From positions 1-64,000 of the forward strand of contig NZ_JANXTI010000008.1 in NCBI RefSeq assembly GCF_025352425.1: a DNA stretch of 64,000 bases, given 5' to 3'. This DNA is from Flavobacterium sp. (GTDB lineage: Bacteria > Bacteroidota > Bacteroidia > Flavobacteriales > Flavobacteriaceae). Both the position numbers and the translations under genes were made by a program. Within the stretch, counting starts at the first letter, position 1. The number at the start of each line of letters is the position of its first letter. The notes under the pieces are model-generated. The model was given only the letters and a program-made list of their open reading frames with translations, made no database searches and was not told where the DNA came from. Below, piece by piece: positions 23,262 through 34,225 of the stretch.

Positions 23262-23378
23262 CTATCCTTGTCTTTGTTTAAATCTAGGATTCTTTTTGTT
23301 GATTACGTATAATCTGCCTTTTCTTCGTACAATCTTGCACTCGGCACTTCTTTTTTTAACTGATGTTCTTACTTTCAT
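23262..23378 (-). CDS. rpmJ: 50S ribosomal protein L36 (too short for the ORF track)
   Basis: Hand-translated minus strand: [38 protein letters not shown], then stop. Confidence 0.96.
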   Translation of the reverse strand: MKVRTSVKKRSAECKIVRRKGRLYVINKKNPRFKQRQG

Positions 23379-23389
23379 TTTGAATATCT

Positions 23390-23605
23390 TTAGTATCTAT
23401 AAGTAATTCTTGCTTTTGACAAATCGTAAGGACTCATTTCTAACTTTACTTTGTCACCAGGTAACAATTTAATGTAATGCATACGCATTTTTCCAGAAAT
23501 ATGAGCAATTACAACATGTCCGTTTTCTAACTCTACACGGAACATCGCATTTGACAATGCTTCAATTATTGATCCGTCTTGTTCTATTGCTGATTGTTTC
23601 GCCAT
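23390..23605 (-). CDS. infA: Translation initiation factor IF-1
   Basis: 71 aa; [60 protein letters not shown]. Confidence 0.98.
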   Translation of the reverse strand: MAKQSAIEQDGSIIEALSNAMFRVELENGHVVIAHISGKMRMHYIKLLPGDKVKLEMSPYDLSKARITYRY

Positions 23606-23611
23606 AAAAAA

Positions 23612-24955
23612 TTAAGCTACTGCTTTTCTATTTTTACCACTTTTCATCAATCCGTCATAGTGTTTATTCAACAAATAAGAATTTACCTGTTGGATAGTGT
23701 CAATTGCAACTCCAACCATAATAATAAGTGAAGTTCCACCATAGAACATTGCCCAAGATTGTTGCACACCAAAGCCTACAACAATTGCTGGGAACACAGC
23801 TATTAATGCAAGAAACAGAGCGCCAGGGAACGTTATTAGAGACATGATTCTATCTAAGTAGTCTCCAGTTTCAATTCCCGGTTTAACACCTGGAATAAAA
23901 CCGCCGCTTCTTTTTAAATCATCTGCCATTTTATTTGTTGGGACGGTAATTGCCGTATAAAAGAATGTAAAGATTACAATCAATAAGGCAAAAACCAAAC
24001 AATACCAAAAACCAAACATATTACTGAATGTTCCTGCAATTGATTGCGATGTTTCCGATTTTGAAAGACCTGCAACTGCAGCGGGTATAAACATAATTGC
24101 CTGGGCAAAAATGATTGGCATTACTCCGGCAGAATTCAGTTTTAACGGAATCCATTGTCTGTTTCCGCCCATCATATCCTGTTCGAAATCTCCGGTTGTT
24201 GTACGACGCGCATACTGTACAGGAATTTTCCTAACTGCCATAACTAGTAGAACACACGCAATAATTACCAATAACCAAACAATTACTTCAATTACCAACA
24301 ACATTGGTCCACCATTATTATTGGTAACTTTTGAAGTAAATTCCTGAAATAATGCTTGTGGTAACCTGGCAAGAATACCTACCATAATCAATAATGAAAT
24401 ACCATTTCCAATTCCCTTATCAGTGATTTTTTCTCCTAACCACATGGCGAAAATAGTACCTGTAGTTAAAATTAAAACTGATGAAAATAAGAAAGAGAAC
24501 GAATCAAATCCTAAAAGGAATGCACTACTTGGTAAAGTTCTGTATAAGTTATAGATATAACCCGGACCTTGAACTAAAGTAATTGCGATGGTTAACCATC
24601 TTGTAATTTGATTTAATTTCTTTCTGCCGCTTTCACCATCTTTTTGCAGTTTTTGCAAATATGGAATGGCAATACCCATTAATTGAACAACAATTGAAGC
24701 AGAAATGTATGGCATGATACCCAACGCAAATACTGACGCTTTTGAAAAAGCTCCACCGGTAAACATGTCAAGTATTGATCCAATACCTTTATCTGTCTGA
24801 CCAGCCAAGCTGTGCAATTGTGTAGCATCAATACCCGGAAGCGTAACGTGCGCACCAAATCGATAAACTAAAAGCATTAGAAGAGTTAAAACAATTCTAT
24901 TCTTTAGTTCTTCTATTTTCCAAACATTTATAAATGATTCAAAAAATTTCTTCAT
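23612..24955 (-). CDS. secY: Protein translocase subunit SecY
   Basis: Multi-TM; GIMPYISASIVVQL; GFIPGVKPGIETGDYLD; adjacent to rplO/infA. Confidence 0.97.
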   Translation of the reverse strand: MKKFFESFINVWKIEELKNRIVLTLLMLLVYRFGAHVTLPGIDATQLHSLAGQTDKGIGSILDMFTGGAFSKASVFALGIMPYISASIVVQLMGIAIPYLQKLQKDGESGRKKLNQITRWLTIAITLVQGPGYIYNLYRTLPSSAFLLGFDSFSFLFSSVLILTTGTIFAMWLGEKITDKGIGNGISLLIMVGILARLPQALFQEFTSKVTNNNGGPMLLVIEVIVWLLVIIACVLLVMAVRKIPVQYARRTTTGDFEQDMMGGNRQWIPLKLNSAGVMPIIFAQAIMFIPAAVAGLSKSETSQSIAGTFSNMFGFWYCLVFALLIVIFTFFYTAITVPTNKMADDLKRSGGFIPGVKPGIETGDYLDRIMSLITFPGALFLALIAVFPAIVVGFGVQQSWAMFYGGTSLIIMVGVAIDTIQQVNSYLLNKHYDGLMKSGKNRKAVA

Positions 24956-24965
24956 TGTTCTATAA

Positions 24966-25418
24966 TTATAAGGTTACAGCTTCTCCACCAGCAGCTTCGA
25001 TAGCGGCTTTTGCAGTAGCAGTAAATTTATGTGCGGTTACTTTTAATTTTGCTTTTAATTCTCCTCTTCCAAGAATTTTAACCATTTCATTTTTAGTAGC
25101 CAAACGGTTTTCAACAAATACTGTAAAATCTACAGTATCGGTAACAATTCCGTTATCAACTAACAATTGAAGATTGTCAAGATTTACACCTTGATATTCT
25201 TTACGATTGATGTTTGTGAAACCAAACTTAGGCACACGTCTTTGAAGTGGCATCTGACCACCTTCAAAACCAATCTTTTTTGAATAACCAGAACGAGACT
25301 TAGCTCCTTTGTGTCCTCTTGCAGAAGTACCACCTTTTCCGGAACCTTCTCCTCTACCTAATCTTTTATTTTGATTGTGTGTAGAACCTTCAGCAGGTTG
25401 TAAGTTACTTAAATTCAT
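24966..25418 (-). CDS. rplO: 50S ribosomal protein L15
   Basis: [44 protein letters not shown]. Confidence 0.97.
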   Translation of the reverse strand: MNLSNLQPAEGSTHNQNKRLGRGEGSGKGGTSARGHKGAKSRSGYSKKIGFEGGQMPLQRRVPKFGFTNINRKEYQGVNLDNLQLLVDNGIVTDTVDFTVFVENRLATKNEMVKILGRGELKAKLKVTAHKFTATAKAAIEAAGGEAVTL

Positions 25419-25429
25419 TACTGTATTTG

Positions 25430-25612
25430 TTATTTAACTTCCTCAACGGAAACTAAGTGTTTAACTTTATTTATCATTCCAAGGATTGCAGGATTTGAAT
25501 CATGCTCCACAGTTTGTCCCATTTTACGAAGACCCAAAGCCTCTAATCCCCTTTTTTGTGTAAGCGGACAATTGATTTTGCTTCTAACTTGTTTTACTAA
25601 TAATTTAGCCAT
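25430..25612 (-). CDS. rpmD: 50S ribosomal protein L30
   Basis: 60 aa; [34 protein letters not shown]. Confidence 0.96.
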   Translation of the reverse strand: MAKLLVKQVRSKINCPLTQKRGLEALGLRKMGQTVEHDSNPAILGMINKVKHLVSVEEVK

Positions 25613-25624
25613 AATTTCCTTGAA

Positions 25625-26146
25625 TTAACCTTTAAAAACTTTTTCTAAAGAAATACCTCTTTGTTTTGCAACAGTAACGGCACTTCTCATTTGTAATAAA
25701 GCATCAAAAGTTGCTTTTACCACGTTGTGAGGGTTTGATGAACCTTGTGATTTTGATAATACATCATGAATACCAACTGACTCAAGAACAGAACGAACAG
25801 CTCCACCTGCAATTACTCCGGTACCATGAGATGCCGGCATCAAAAATACTGCAGCTCCACCAAATTTTCCTTTTTGTTCGTGAGGAACTGATTGTCCGCT
25901 CAAAGGAATTCTAACTAAGTTTTTCTTTGCATCTTCTACTGCTTTTGCAATAGCTTCAGAAACATCTTTAGATTTTCCTAATCCGTGACCAACAACTCCG
26001 TTTTCATCACCTACAACAACAATTGCAGAAAAACCAAATGCTCTTCCTCCTTTTGTTACTTTGGTAACACGATTTACACTTACCAGACGATCTTTTAATT
26101 CAAGACCACTAGGTTTTACCAATTCTACATTTTTGTATTTAGACAT
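25625..26146 (-). CDS. rpsE: 30S ribosomal protein S5
   Basis: [42 protein letters not shown]. Confidence 0.98.
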   Translation of the reverse strand: MSKYKNVELVKPSGLELKDRLVSVNRVTKVTKGGRAFGFSAIVVVGDENGVVGHGLGKSKDVSEAIAKAVEDAKKNLVRIPLSGQSVPHEQKGKFGGAAVFLMPASHGTGVIAGGAVRSVLESVGIHDVLSKSQGSSNPHNVVKATFDALLQMRSAVTVAKQRGISLEKVFKG

Positions 26147-26152
26147 AATATA

Positions 26153-26506
26153 TTAGAATTTAAGCCCAGCCGCTCTTGCGCCTTCTGCTAATGATTTAAT
26201 ACGACCGTGGTATAAATAACCTCCTCTATCAAAAGTTACTGTATCAATCCCGGCTTTTAACGCTTTTTCTGCAACTAGTTTTCCAACTGCAGCTGCAACT
26301 TCAATGCTGGTACCTTTAGTATCCGCTCCTTTATCTTTTGATGAAGCAGCCAATAAAGTAACTCCATTCACATCATCAATTAGTTGTGTATAGATTTCTT
26401 TATTACTTCTGAATACAGATAATCTTGGTCTTGCAGCGGTTCCGCTTACAATCTTTCTGATTCTGTATTGTATCCTTTGTCTTCTTTCAGATTTTGTTAA
26501 TGACAT
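26153..26506 (-). CDS. rplR: 50S ribosomal protein L18
   Basis: [48 protein letters not shown]. Confidence 0.97.
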   Translation of the reverse strand: MSLTKSERRQRIQYRIRKIVSGTAARPRLSVFRSNKEIYTQLIDDVNGVTLLAASSKDKGADTKGTSIEVAAAVGKLVAEKALKAGIDTVTFDRGGYLYHGRIKSLAEGARAAGLKF

Positions 26507-26517
26507 AATGCTAATTT

Positions 26518-27060
26518 TTAAGCTGATTTACCTGCTTTTCTTCTTAATACTTCACCAACAAACTTAACTCCTTTACCTTTGTAAGGCTCTGGTTTACGGA
26601 AACCTCTGATTTTGGCAGCGACTTGACCTACTAATTGTTTGTCGAAAGATGTTAACTTCACGATTGGGTTTTTACCTTTCTCAGATATTGTTTCTAGTTT
26701 TACTTCTGGAGCAATTTCCAAAACAATATTATGAGAGAAACCTAAAGCTAAATCTAATTTTTGACCTTGATTCGAAGCTCTGTAACCTACCCCAACCAAT
26801 TCTAATTCTTTAGTAAACCCTTCGGATACACCCATAACCATATTATTGATTAATGATCTGTACAATCCGTGTTTTGCTCTGTGATCTTTACTATCAGATG
26901 GTCTTTCTACTACTAGTTGACCTTCTTCAACATTAACAGTTACGTCTGCGTAGTTCTGTGTAAGTTGACCTAATTTTCCTTTAACTGTAATTACTGTATC
27001 GCTAACTTCAACAGTAACACCAGCAGGAATCGAAATTGGATTTTTACCTATTCTTGACAT
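26518..27060 (-). CDS. rplF: 50S ribosomal protein L6
   Basis: [34 protein letters not shown]. Confidence 0.98.
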   Translation of the reverse strand: MSRIGKNPISIPAGVTVEVSDTVITVKGKLGQLTQNYADVTVNVEEGQLVVERPSDSKDHRAKHGLYRSLINNMVMGVSEGFTKELELVGVGYRASNQGQKLDLALGFSHNIVLEIAPEVKLETISEKGKNPIVKLTSFDKQLVGQVAAKIRGFRKPEPYKGKGVKFVGEVLRRKAGKSA

Positions 27061-27075
27061 TGTTTTCTGTTTTAA

Positions 27076-27474
27076 TTAGTATACGTAACAAATTACTTCT
27101 CCACCAACATTTAATTGCTTAGCTTGTTTCCCGGTCATTAAACCTTTTGAAGTTGAAACAATGGCAATTCCTAAACCGTTAAGGATTCTAGGTAATTTTG
27201 AAGCACCTGCGTACTTACGTAAACCTGGTTTACTAATTCTTTGGATATCTTTAATTACAGAGTCTTTAGTATCTTTATCATACTTAAGAGCAATTTTGAT
27301 GGTTCCCTGAACGGAATTGTCATCAAATTTGTAACTTAAAATATACCCTTGATCGAATAAAATTTTTGTGATTTCTTTTTTAAGGTTCGAAGCTGGGATT
27401 TCAACCACCTTGTGGTTTGCCATCACTGCATTTCTAACTCTCGTAAGATAATCTGCAATTGGATCTGTATACAT
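27076..27474 (-). CDS. rpsH: 30S ribosomal protein S8
   Basis: DPIADYLTRVRNAVMANHKVVEIPAS; GLGIAIVSTSKGLMTGKQA. Confidence 0.98.
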   Translation of the reverse strand: MYTDPIADYLTRVRNAVMANHKVVEIPASNLKKEITKILFDQGYILSYKFDDNSVQGTIKIALKYDKDTKDSVIKDIQRISKPGLRKYAGASKLPRILNGLGIAIVSTSKGLMTGKQAKQLNVGGEVICYVY

Positions 27475-27546
27475 TTGTATTAATTTGCGACTATGGTTTT
27501 CAAAAAGTACTCACTAATTGAACCTTTAATCAATTTATAATTTTTT

Positions 27547-27816
27547 TTACCAGCTAGCTTTTCTAACTCCCGGTATCAATCCTTGGTTAGCCATTTCACG
27601 GAATGTTACACGTGAAAGACCGAATTGTCTCATGTACCCTCTTGGTCTACCTGTTAATTTACAACGATTGTGTAAACGAACCGGTGAAGCATTTTTAGGT
27701 AATTTTTGTAAGCCTTCGCGATCTCCGGCTTCTAATAAAGCCTTTCTTTTTTCAGCATACTTTGCCACCGTTTTTTCTCTCTTAACCTCACGGGCTTTCA
27801 TTGATTCTTTAGCCAT
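27547..27816 (-). CDS. rpsN: 30S ribosomal protein S14
   Basis: [59 protein letters not shown]. Confidence 0.98.
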   Translation of the reverse strand: MAKESMKAREVKREKTVAKYAEKRKALLEAGDREGLQKLPKNASPVRLHNRCKLTGRPRGYMRQFGLSRVTFREMANQGLIPGVRKASW

Positions 27817-27819
27817 GTC

Positions 27820-28371
27820 TTAATTCTTTTTAAAAGGTAAACCTAATTCTGCCAACAATGATTTTGCTTCTTTATCTGTGCCTGCTGAAGTTACGAATGT
27901 AATATCCAAACCTGATATTTTGTTTACTTTGTCAATATCAATTTCAGGGAAAATGATTTGCTCAGTAACACCAAGGTTGTAATTACCTCTTCCGTCAAAA
28001 CCAGTCGCTTTGATACCGCTGAAATCTCTAACACGTGGTAAAGATGATGTGATAAGTCTGTCTAAAAACTCATACATTCTCTCTCCTCTAAGCGTTACTT
28101 TCGCTCCAATTGGCATACCTTTTCTCAATTTGAAAGACGCAACGTCTTTCTTTGAGATTGTAGATACTGCTTTTTGTCCGGTAACTTTTGTCAACTCATC
28201 AACTGCATAGTCAACAAGTTTTTTATCAGATACGGCTGCTCCAACGCCACGGCTTAAAACGATTTTCTCCAATTTAGGAACCTGCATTACGTTTTTATAA
28301 CCGAATTCTTCCTTAAGGGCAGCAATTACTCTGTCCTTATACTCTTGCTTAAGTCTGGGTGTATATGCCAT
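27820..28371 (-). CDS. rplE: 50S ribosomal protein L5
   Basis: [50 protein letters not shown]. Confidence 0.98.
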   Translation of the reverse strand: MAYTPRLKQEYKDRVIAALKEEFGYKNVMQVPKLEKIVLSRGVGAAVSDKKLVDYAVDELTKVTGQKAVSTISKKDVASFKLRKGMPIGAKVTLRGERMYEFLDRLITSSLPRVRDFSGIKATGFDGRGNYNLGVTEQIIFPEIDIDKVNKISGLDITFVTSAGTDKEAKSLLAELGLPFKKN

Positions 28372-28373
28372 AA

Positions 28374-28658
28374 CTATGCTTTATTAGCTTTTTTTGAATC
28401 TTTTTTTGCTCCGCCTTTAGCTGTATCAGCACTGCTCACCAATGAAAGGTTTGAGATGTGGATAGGAGCTTCTTTCTTAACGATTCCTCCTTGAGGGCTT
28501 TTTGCACTTGGTTTCGTATGTTTCGACACCATGTTCACACCTTCAACGATCGCTTTGTTTTTCTCTCTGTAAACACGCGTAATTTTTCCTGTTAACCCTT
28601 TATGGTCACCAGCTATTACTTTTACAGTGTCGCCAGATTTTACTTTTAACTTTATCAT
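28374..28658 (-). CDS. rplX: 50S ribosomal protein L24
   Basis: [38 protein letters not shown]. Confidence 0.97.
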   Translation of the reverse strand: MIKLKVKSGDTVKVIAGDHKGLTGKITRVYREKNKAIVEGVNMVSKHTKPSAKSPQGGIVKKEAPIHISNLSLVSSADTAKGGAKKDSKKANKA

Positions 28659-28669
28659 CTTACTATGAA

Positions 28670-29038
28670 TTAAAGCACTTCTGGTGCTAATGATACAATT
28701 TTCATGAATTGTTTTTCACGAAGTTCTCTTGCAACCGGACCAAAAACACGAGTTCCTCTCATTTCACCCGCAGCATTCAAAAGAACACATGCATTGTCAT
28801 CGAAACGGATATAAGAACCATCAGCTCTTCTCACTTCTTTTTTGGTACGTACAACTACTGCAGTTGAAACAGCACCTTTCTTAACGTTGCCGTTTGGTGT
28901 TGCATCTTTGATAGAAACTACAATTTTATCTCCAACAGAGGCATAACGACGTTTCGTTCCTCCTAATACACGGATAGTCAAAACTTCTTTTGCTCCTGTG
29001 TTATCTGCGACTTTTAGTCTTGATTCTTGTTGTACCAT
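28670..29038 (-). CDS. rplN: 50S ribosomal protein L14
   Basis: [61 protein letters not shown]. Confidence 0.98.
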
Positions 29039-29040
29039 AA

Positions 29041-29301
29041 TTATTTAGCTCTTTCCATGATTTCAACTAATCTCCAACATTTGGTTTTTGATAAAGGTCT
29101 TGTTTCCATGATCTTTACTGTATCGCCGATGTTACAGTCATTTGTTTCGTCGTGTGCATGAAACTTTTTAGTTTTCAATACGAACTTACCGTATAATGGG
29201 TGTTTTACTCTGGTAACCTGTGCCACAACAATAGACTTGTCCATTTTGTTTGAGGTAACCACACCAATTCTTTCTTTTCTTAAATTTCTTTTATCTTCCA
29301 T
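29041..29301 (-). CDS. rpsQ: 30S ribosomal protein S17
   Basis: [42 protein letters not shown]. Confidence 0.97.
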   Translation of the reverse strand: MEDKRNLRKERIGVVTSNKMDKSIVVAQVTRVKHPLYGKFVLKTKKFHAHDETNDCNIGDTVKIMETRPLSKTKCWRLVEIMERAK

Positions 29302-29315
29302 TTTGCAGAATACAA

Positions 29316-29507
29316 TTATTGTAACTCTCTTTTAGTTAGCTCTGTTGCCACTCTGGCAACTGCTCTTCTGGCACTTCTAATTTGAAGTGGATTGGCAATT
29401 GGTGAAATAGCGTGAGCATTTCTTAGATCAGCGTATGCTTTTCTCAATTGACTAAGTTTTTCTTGTAACTCAGCTGCGGATAGATTTATAATTTCTGATT
29501 GTTTCAT
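29316..29507 (-). CDS. rpmC: 50S ribosomal protein L29 (start trimmed to [10 protein letters not shown])
   Basis: [53 protein letters not shown]. Confidence 0.95.
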   Translation of the reverse strand: MKQSEIINLSAAELQEKLSQLRKAYADLRNAHAISPIANPLQIRSARRAVARVATELTKRELQ

Positions 29508-29520
29508 AATTAATTTTAGA

Positions 29521-29946
29521 TTATGCTTCGAAATCTCTAGCAACGACAAACTTAGTTTTTACCGGAAGTTTTTGAGCTGCAAGACGTAGTGCCTCTTTAG
29601 CGACAGAAAGTGGAACTCCACCAACTTCAAACATTATTCTTCCTGGTTTTACAACTGCAGCCCAATATTCGACCGCACCTTTTCCTTTACCCATACGTAC
29701 CTCAAGAGGCTTTTTGGTGATTGGTTTGTCTGGGAAAATATTGATCCATAATTGACCTTCTCTTTTCATATATCTGGTTGCAGCAATACGCGCAGCTTCG
29801 ATTTGACGTGAAGTTAAAAACATTCCGTTTTCGTGTACAGATTTAATTCCAAACATTCCACTAGAAAGTTCGTGCCCTCTTTGAGCATTCCCTTTCATTT
29901 TACCCTTCTGTACCTTACGGTATTTTGTTCTTTTAGGCTGTAACAT
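29521..29946 (-). CDS. rplP: 50S ribosomal protein L16
   Basis: [36 protein letters not shown]. Confidence 0.98.
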   Translation of the reverse strand: MLQPKRTKYRKVQKGKMKGNAQRGHELSSGMFGIKSVHENGMFLTSRQIEAARIAATRYMKREGQLWINIFPDKPITKKPLEVRMGKGKGAVEYWAAVVKPGRIMFEVGGVPLSVAKEALRLAAQKLPVKTKFVVARDFEA

Positions 29947-29965
29947 TTTTCTTTAATTTAAAAAT

Positions 29966-30724
29966 TTACTTTCTTTTACGGTCTCCCGCAGGTTTTCTGT
30001 CTTTGTTGAAAGGCTTACGGTCACCGCCACCTCTAGGAGAATCGCCACCTTTACCGGCTTGTTTTTTGTCCATGCCTACAAGTGGAGAAAGATCTCTTTT
30101 TCCATAAACCTCACCTTTCATGATCCATACTTTGATACCCATTCTACCATAAGTAGTATGTGCTTCAGCCAAAGCATAATCAATATCGGCTCTGAAAGTT
30201 GATAGAGGAATTCTTCCTTCTTTGAATTGTTCTGAACGTGCCATTTCAGCTCCGTTCAAACGACCAGAAATCAAAACTTTAATACCTTCTGCATTCATAC
30301 GCATTGCTGCTGCGATAGCCATTTTAATAGCTCTTCTGTATGAAATACGGCTTTCGATTTGACGTGCAATACTAGTTCCAACTAAATATGCATCTAACTC
30401 CGGTCTTTTAATTTCAAAGATGTTGATTTGAACCTCTTTGTCAGTAACTTTCTTAAGTTCTTCTTTCAACTTGTCTACCTCTTGACCACCTTTTCCGATA
30501 ATGATACCAGGACGGGCAGTTGTGATAGTAACGGTTACAAGTTTCAAAGTTCTCTCGATGATTACTTTTGATACACTAGCTTTTGATAAACGAGCATGGA
30601 TATACTTTCTGATTTTATAATCTTCGGCGATTTTGTCACCGTAATCATTTCCACCATACCAGTTTGAATCCCATCCTCTGATGATACCAAGTCTGTTTCC
30701 TATTGGATTTGTCTTTTGTCCCAT
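29966..30724 (-). CDS. rpsC: 30S ribosomal protein S3
   Basis: [27 protein letters not shown] domain [18 protein letters not shown]; Gly/Lys/Arg-rich tail. Confidence 0.98.
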   Translation of the reverse strand: MGQKTNPIGNRLGIIRGWDSNWYGGNDYGDKIAEDYKIRKYIHARLSKASVSKVIIERTLKLVTVTITTARPGIIIGKGGQEVDKLKEELKKVTDKEVQINIFEIKRPELDAYLVGTSIARQIESRISYRRAIKMAIAAAMRMNAEGIKVLISGRLNGAEMARSEQFKEGRIPLSTFRADIDYALAEAHTTYGRMGIKVWIMKGEVYGKRDLSPLVGMDKKQAGKGGDSPRGGGDRKPFNKDRKPAGDRKRK

Positions 30725-30729
30725 CTTAA

Positions 30730-31140
30730 TTAATTTGCTTGTGTGTTATCATTAGCTCCTAACACGATTGTCACGTGGTTTGAACGTTTTCTAATCCTGT
30801 GTGCTCTTCCTTGTGGAGCTGGACGAAGTCTTTTCAACATCATTCCACCATCTACAGTGATCGTTTTTATAAATAAGCCTGCTTCTGAAACGTTTCCGTC
30901 AGCATTTTTCTGCTCCCAATTGTTGATAGCTGATAATACTAATTTCTCTAATTTTCTTGAAGCTTCTTTTGAGCTGAATCTTAAAATATTCAAAGCTCTT
31001 TCCACTTTCTGACCTCTTACCAAGTCCGCTACTAAGCGCATTTTTCTAGGTGAAGTAGGGCAGTTATTCAATTTCGCGAAAGCAATCGACTTATTAGCCT
31101 CTTTTCTCGCATCTGCTGTTTCTCTTTTACGAACTCCCAT
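30730..31140 (-). CDS. rplV: 50S ribosomal protein L22
   Basis: [52 protein letters not shown]. Confidence 0.97.
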   Translation of the reverse strand: MGVRKRETADARKEANKSIAFAKLNNCPTSPRKMRLVADLVRGQKVERALNILRFSSKEASRKLEKLVLSAINNWEQKNADGNVSEAGLFIKTITVDGGMMLKRLRPAPQGRAHRIRKRSNHVTIVLGANDNTQAN

Positions 31141-31146
31141 TGCTTC

Positions 31147-31425
31147 TTATTTTTTACCTTTATTTTTTGCTCCAGCGTGACCTCTAAAAGATCTAGTTGG
31201 TGAAAACTCTCCTAATTTGTGACCTACCATGTTTTCTGTTACGTAAACCGGTACAAACTGACGACCATTGTGTACTGCGATAGTTTGTCCAACAAAATCC
31301 GGAGTAATCATAGAAGCTCTAGACCAAGTCTTTACTACTCCTTTGTTTCCACCTGCAATGTTTTCCTGAACTTTTTTATCTAATTTGTAATGAACAAAAG
31401 GTCCTTTTTTTAATGAACGTGCCAT
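31147..31425 (-). CDS. rpsS: 30S ribosomal protein S19
   Basis: [69 protein letters not shown]. Confidence 0.98.
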   Translation of the reverse strand: MARSLKKGPFVHYKLDKKVQENIAGGNKGVVKTWSRASMITPDFVGQTIAVHNGRQFVPVYVTENMVGHKLGEFSPTRSFRGHAGAKNKGKK

Positions 31426-31431
31426 ATCTTA

Positions 31432-32256
31432 TTATTTCTTTCTACGTTCTACAATATACTTATTACTAGGGTTAACTTTAGAACGAGTTCTGTAACCTTT
31501 AGCTGGTAGTCCTTTTCTAGAACGTGGATGACCTCCTGATGAACGTCCTTCTCCTCCACCCATTGGGTGATCGACAGGGTTCATTGCAACAGGTCTTGTT
31601 CTTGGTCTTCTTCCTAACCATCTTGTTCTACCTGCTTTACCAGATACAATAAGTTGGTGATCAGAATTTGATACAGCTCCAATAGTTGCTGAACAAGTCA
31701 ACAAGATTAATCTTGTTTCACCTGAAGGCATTTTGATTGTAGCGTATTTTCCGTCTCTCGCCATTAACTGAGCAAAAGTTCCAGCCGAACGAGCAATAAC
31801 TGCTCCCTGACCCGGACGTAACTCAATACAAGAAATAACTGTTCCCAAAGGAATTTTACTTAATGGCAACGTGTTTCCAATTTCCGGAGAAGCATCTTCA
31901 CCAGACACAACTGTCTGACCAACCTGCAATCCGTTTTGAGCAACGATATACGTTTTTTGTCCATCAGCATAAGCTAATAAAGCAATAAACGCCGTTCGGT
32001 TTGGATCATATTCAATTGATTTCACTGAAGCTGGAATACCATCTTTAGTTCTTTTGAAATCAATCATACGATACCTTTGCTTGTGACCACCGCCCGTATA
32101 ACGCATGGTCATTTTTCCTTGACTATTTCTACCGCCTGAGTTTTTTATCGGTGCGATCAATGAACGCTCCGGCTTATCAGTCGTGATGGCGTCAAAACCA
32201 TTCACAACTCTAAAACGCTGACCCGGGGTAATAGGTTTTAATTTTCTAACTGACAT
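31432..32256 (-). CDS. rplB: 50S ribosomal protein L2
   Basis: [67 protein letters not shown]. Confidence 0.98.
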   Translation of the reverse strand: MSVRKLKPITPGQRFRVVNGFDAITTDKPERSLIAPIKNSGGRNSQGKMTMRYTGGGHKQRYRMIDFKRTKDGIPASVKSIEYDPNRTAFIALLAYADGQKTYIVAQNGLQVGQTVVSGEDASPEIGNTLPLSKIPLGTVISCIELRPGQGAVIARSAGTFAQLMARDGKYATIKMPSGETRLILLTCSATIGAVSNSDHQLIVSGKAGRTRWLGRRPRTRPVAMNPVDHPMGGGEGRSSGGHPRSRKGLPAKGYRTRSKVNPSNKYIVERRKK

Positions 32257-32262
32257 TTTCTA

Positions 32263-32553
32263 TTAGATATTATTGTAAAAATCTATTGTTTCTCCTTCTT
32301 TTACTTGAACGATAGCTTTCTTATAGCTATTCGTTTTTCCGCTGATCAAACCACTTTTTGTGAATTTCGTAGTTCTGTCAGCTCTATAGTTCATCGTGTT
32401 TACAGTAACAACAGAAATTCCATAAGCAGCCTCAACAGCTTTCTTAATTTGAACTTTGTTTGCTTTTTTGTCAACAACAAAACCAAAACGATTGAAAACT
32501 TCACCTTCTTTGGTGATTTTTTCTGTTATGATAGGTTTAATTATGATACTCAT
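32263..32553 (-). CDS. rplW: 50S ribosomal protein L23
   Basis: IIIKPIITEKITKEGEVFNRFGFVVDKKANKVQIKKAVEAAYGISVVTVNTMNY. Confidence 0.97.
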   Translation of the reverse strand: MSIIIKPIITEKITKEGEVFNRFGFVVDKKANKVQIKKAVEAAYGISVVTVNTMNYRADRTTKFTKSGLISGKTNSYKKAIVQVKEGETIDFYNNI

Positions 32554-32560
32554 GACGCTG

Positions 32561-33190
32561 TTATTTACTTAAATTTTCTTCAATACCTTCTAAAGAGCCT
32601 TCTGAAAGAACTAAGTTATTTGCATTTAAAATTGCATAAGTACTTAGTTCTGAATTAGTTACGACGCTAGAAGCTTTCAAATTACGTGACGACAAATATA
32701 CATTTTTATTTGATTCCCCCAACACAAACAAAGATTTTTTGTTTTCTAACCCCAATGCTTTCAAAACATTGATGAAATTTTTGGTGTTTGGCGTTTCAAA
32801 ATTGAAGTCTTCAACAACTACTATATTTGATTCTTTTGCTTTGATAGAGAAAGCAGATTTTCTTGCTAATCTCTTTACCGTTTTATTCAATTTGAAAGAA
32901 TAACTTCTTGGACGCGGTCCAAATACAGTACCTCCACCTTTGAACAAAGGGTTTTTTGCACTACCGGCACGAGCTGTACCAGTACCTTTTTGTTTTTTAA
33001 TCTTACGAGTAGAACCTGCAACTTCAGCTCTTTCTTTAGCTTTGTGCGTTCCTTGTCTTTGATTTGCTAAATATTGTTTAACATCAAGATAAACCGCATG
33101 ATTATTTGGCTCGATTGCGAAAACTGAATCAGAAAGTTGAACTTTTCTTCCAGTTTCTTTTCCGTTGATATCTATTACTTTTACTTCCAT
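32561..33190 (-). CDS. rplD: 50S ribosomal protein L4 (start trimmed to [17 protein letters not shown] overlap with rplC)
   Basis: [52 protein letters not shown]. Confidence 0.96.
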   Translation of the reverse strand: MEVKVIDINGKETGRKVQLSDSVFAIEPNNHAVYLDVKQYLANQRQGTHKAKERAEVAGSTRKIKKQKGTGTARAGSAKNPLFKGGGTVFGPRPRSYSFKLNKTVKRLARKSAFSIKAKESNIVVVEDFNFETPNTKNFINVLKALGLENKKSLFVLGESNKNVYLSSRNLKASSVVTNSELSTYAILNANNLVLSEGSLEGIEENLSK

Positions 33191-33807
33191 TACTTCTGAA
33201 TGATTACATAAGAGTTTTTGCATCCTGGAATTGCTCCCTTAACAACAAGCAGGTTCTTTTCAGCTACTACTTTTAAAACTCTAAGATTTTGTACTTTCAC
33301 ATTATCTCCTCCCATTCTTCCTGCCATACGCATTCCCTTGAATACACGTGATGGATAAGAAGATGCTCCTACAGAACCTGGCGCTCTCAAACGGTTGTGT
33401 TGTCCGTGAGTTGCTTGTCCAACACCACCAAAACCGTGACGTTTAACAACACCCTGGAAACCTTTTCCTTTTGATACACCTTGTACATCAACAAATTCTC
33501 CTTCGCTGAATACTTCCACGGTAACATTGTCACCTAATTTAAAATCACTTTCGAAACCTTGGAATTCAACGACTTTTTTCTTAGCAGAAGAACCCGCTTT
33601 TTTAAAGTGCCCGAGAGCAGCTTTAGTTGCGTGTTTTTCTGTTTTGTCATCGAAACCAAGTTGAAGTGCTTCATACCCGTCAACCTCTTTGGTTCTGACT
33701 TGGGTAACGACACAAGGTCCAGCTTCGATTACTGTACAAGGAATGTTCTTCCCGTTCTCATCGAATAAGCTAGTCATGCCGATTTTTCTTCCTATTAACC
33801 CAGACAT
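33190..33807 (-). CDS. rplC: 50S ribosomal protein L3
   Basis: [72 protein letters not shown]. Confidence 0.98.
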   Translation of the reverse strand: MSGLIGRKIGMTSLFDENGKNIPCTVIEAGPCVVTQVRTKEVDGYEALQLGFDDKTEKHATKAALGHFKKAGSSAKKKVVEFQGFESDFKLGDNVTVEVFSEGEFVDVQGVSKGKGFQGVVKRHGFGGVGQATHGQHNRLRAPGSVGASSYPSRVFKGMRMAGRMGGDNVKVQNLRVLKVVAEKNLLVVKGAIPGCKNSYVIIQK

Positions 33808-33847
33808 ATTAAACTAATTATTAATTAATAAATTTATTTTTTCTTTT

Positions 33848-33887
33848 AAAAAGAATTAAGTGTCGGACAGAATCCAACACTTAATTC
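33848..33887 (-). promoter_or_regulatory. Terminator/attenuator-like hairpin between rpsJ and rplC
   Basis: Minus-strand RNA GAAUUAAGUGUUGGA-UUCUG-UCCGACACUUAAUUC-UUUUUAAAAG: 15-bp stem with one G-U wobble, followed by U5. Confidence 0.7.
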
Positions 33888-33908
33888 CTGTTTTGTATTC
33901 AAGTATAA

Positions 33909-34214
33909 TTATACTTTGATTTCTACTTCAACGCCACTTGGTAATTCAAGTTTCATCAACGCATCAATAGTTTTCGAAGAAGAACTATAGATGTCAAGTA
34001 ATCTTTTGTATGAACTTACCTGGAACTGCTCTCTTGCTTTTTTGTTAACGTGCGGAGAACGTAGAACAGTAAATATTTTTTTGTGCGTAGGTAACGGAAT
34101 TGGACCTGTTACAACAGCACCTGTGCTTTTCACAGTTTTTACGATTTTTTCAGCAGATTTATCTACCAACATGTGATCGTAAGACTTCAATTTAATTCTA
34201 ATTTTTTGACTCAT
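33909..34214 (-). CDS. rpsJ: 30S ribosomal protein S10
   Basis: [64 protein letters not shown]. Confidence 0.98.
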   Translation of the reverse strand: MSQKIRIKLKSYDHMLVDKSAEKIVKTVKSTGAVVTGPIPLPTHKKIFTVLRSPHVNKKAREQFQVSSYKRLLDIYSSSSKTIDALMKLELPSGVEVEIKV

Positions 34215-34225
34215 CTTGATAAATA

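Noticed and set aside
32305-32658. 117-aa plus-strand ORF
   Set aside because: Antisense to rplW/rplD.
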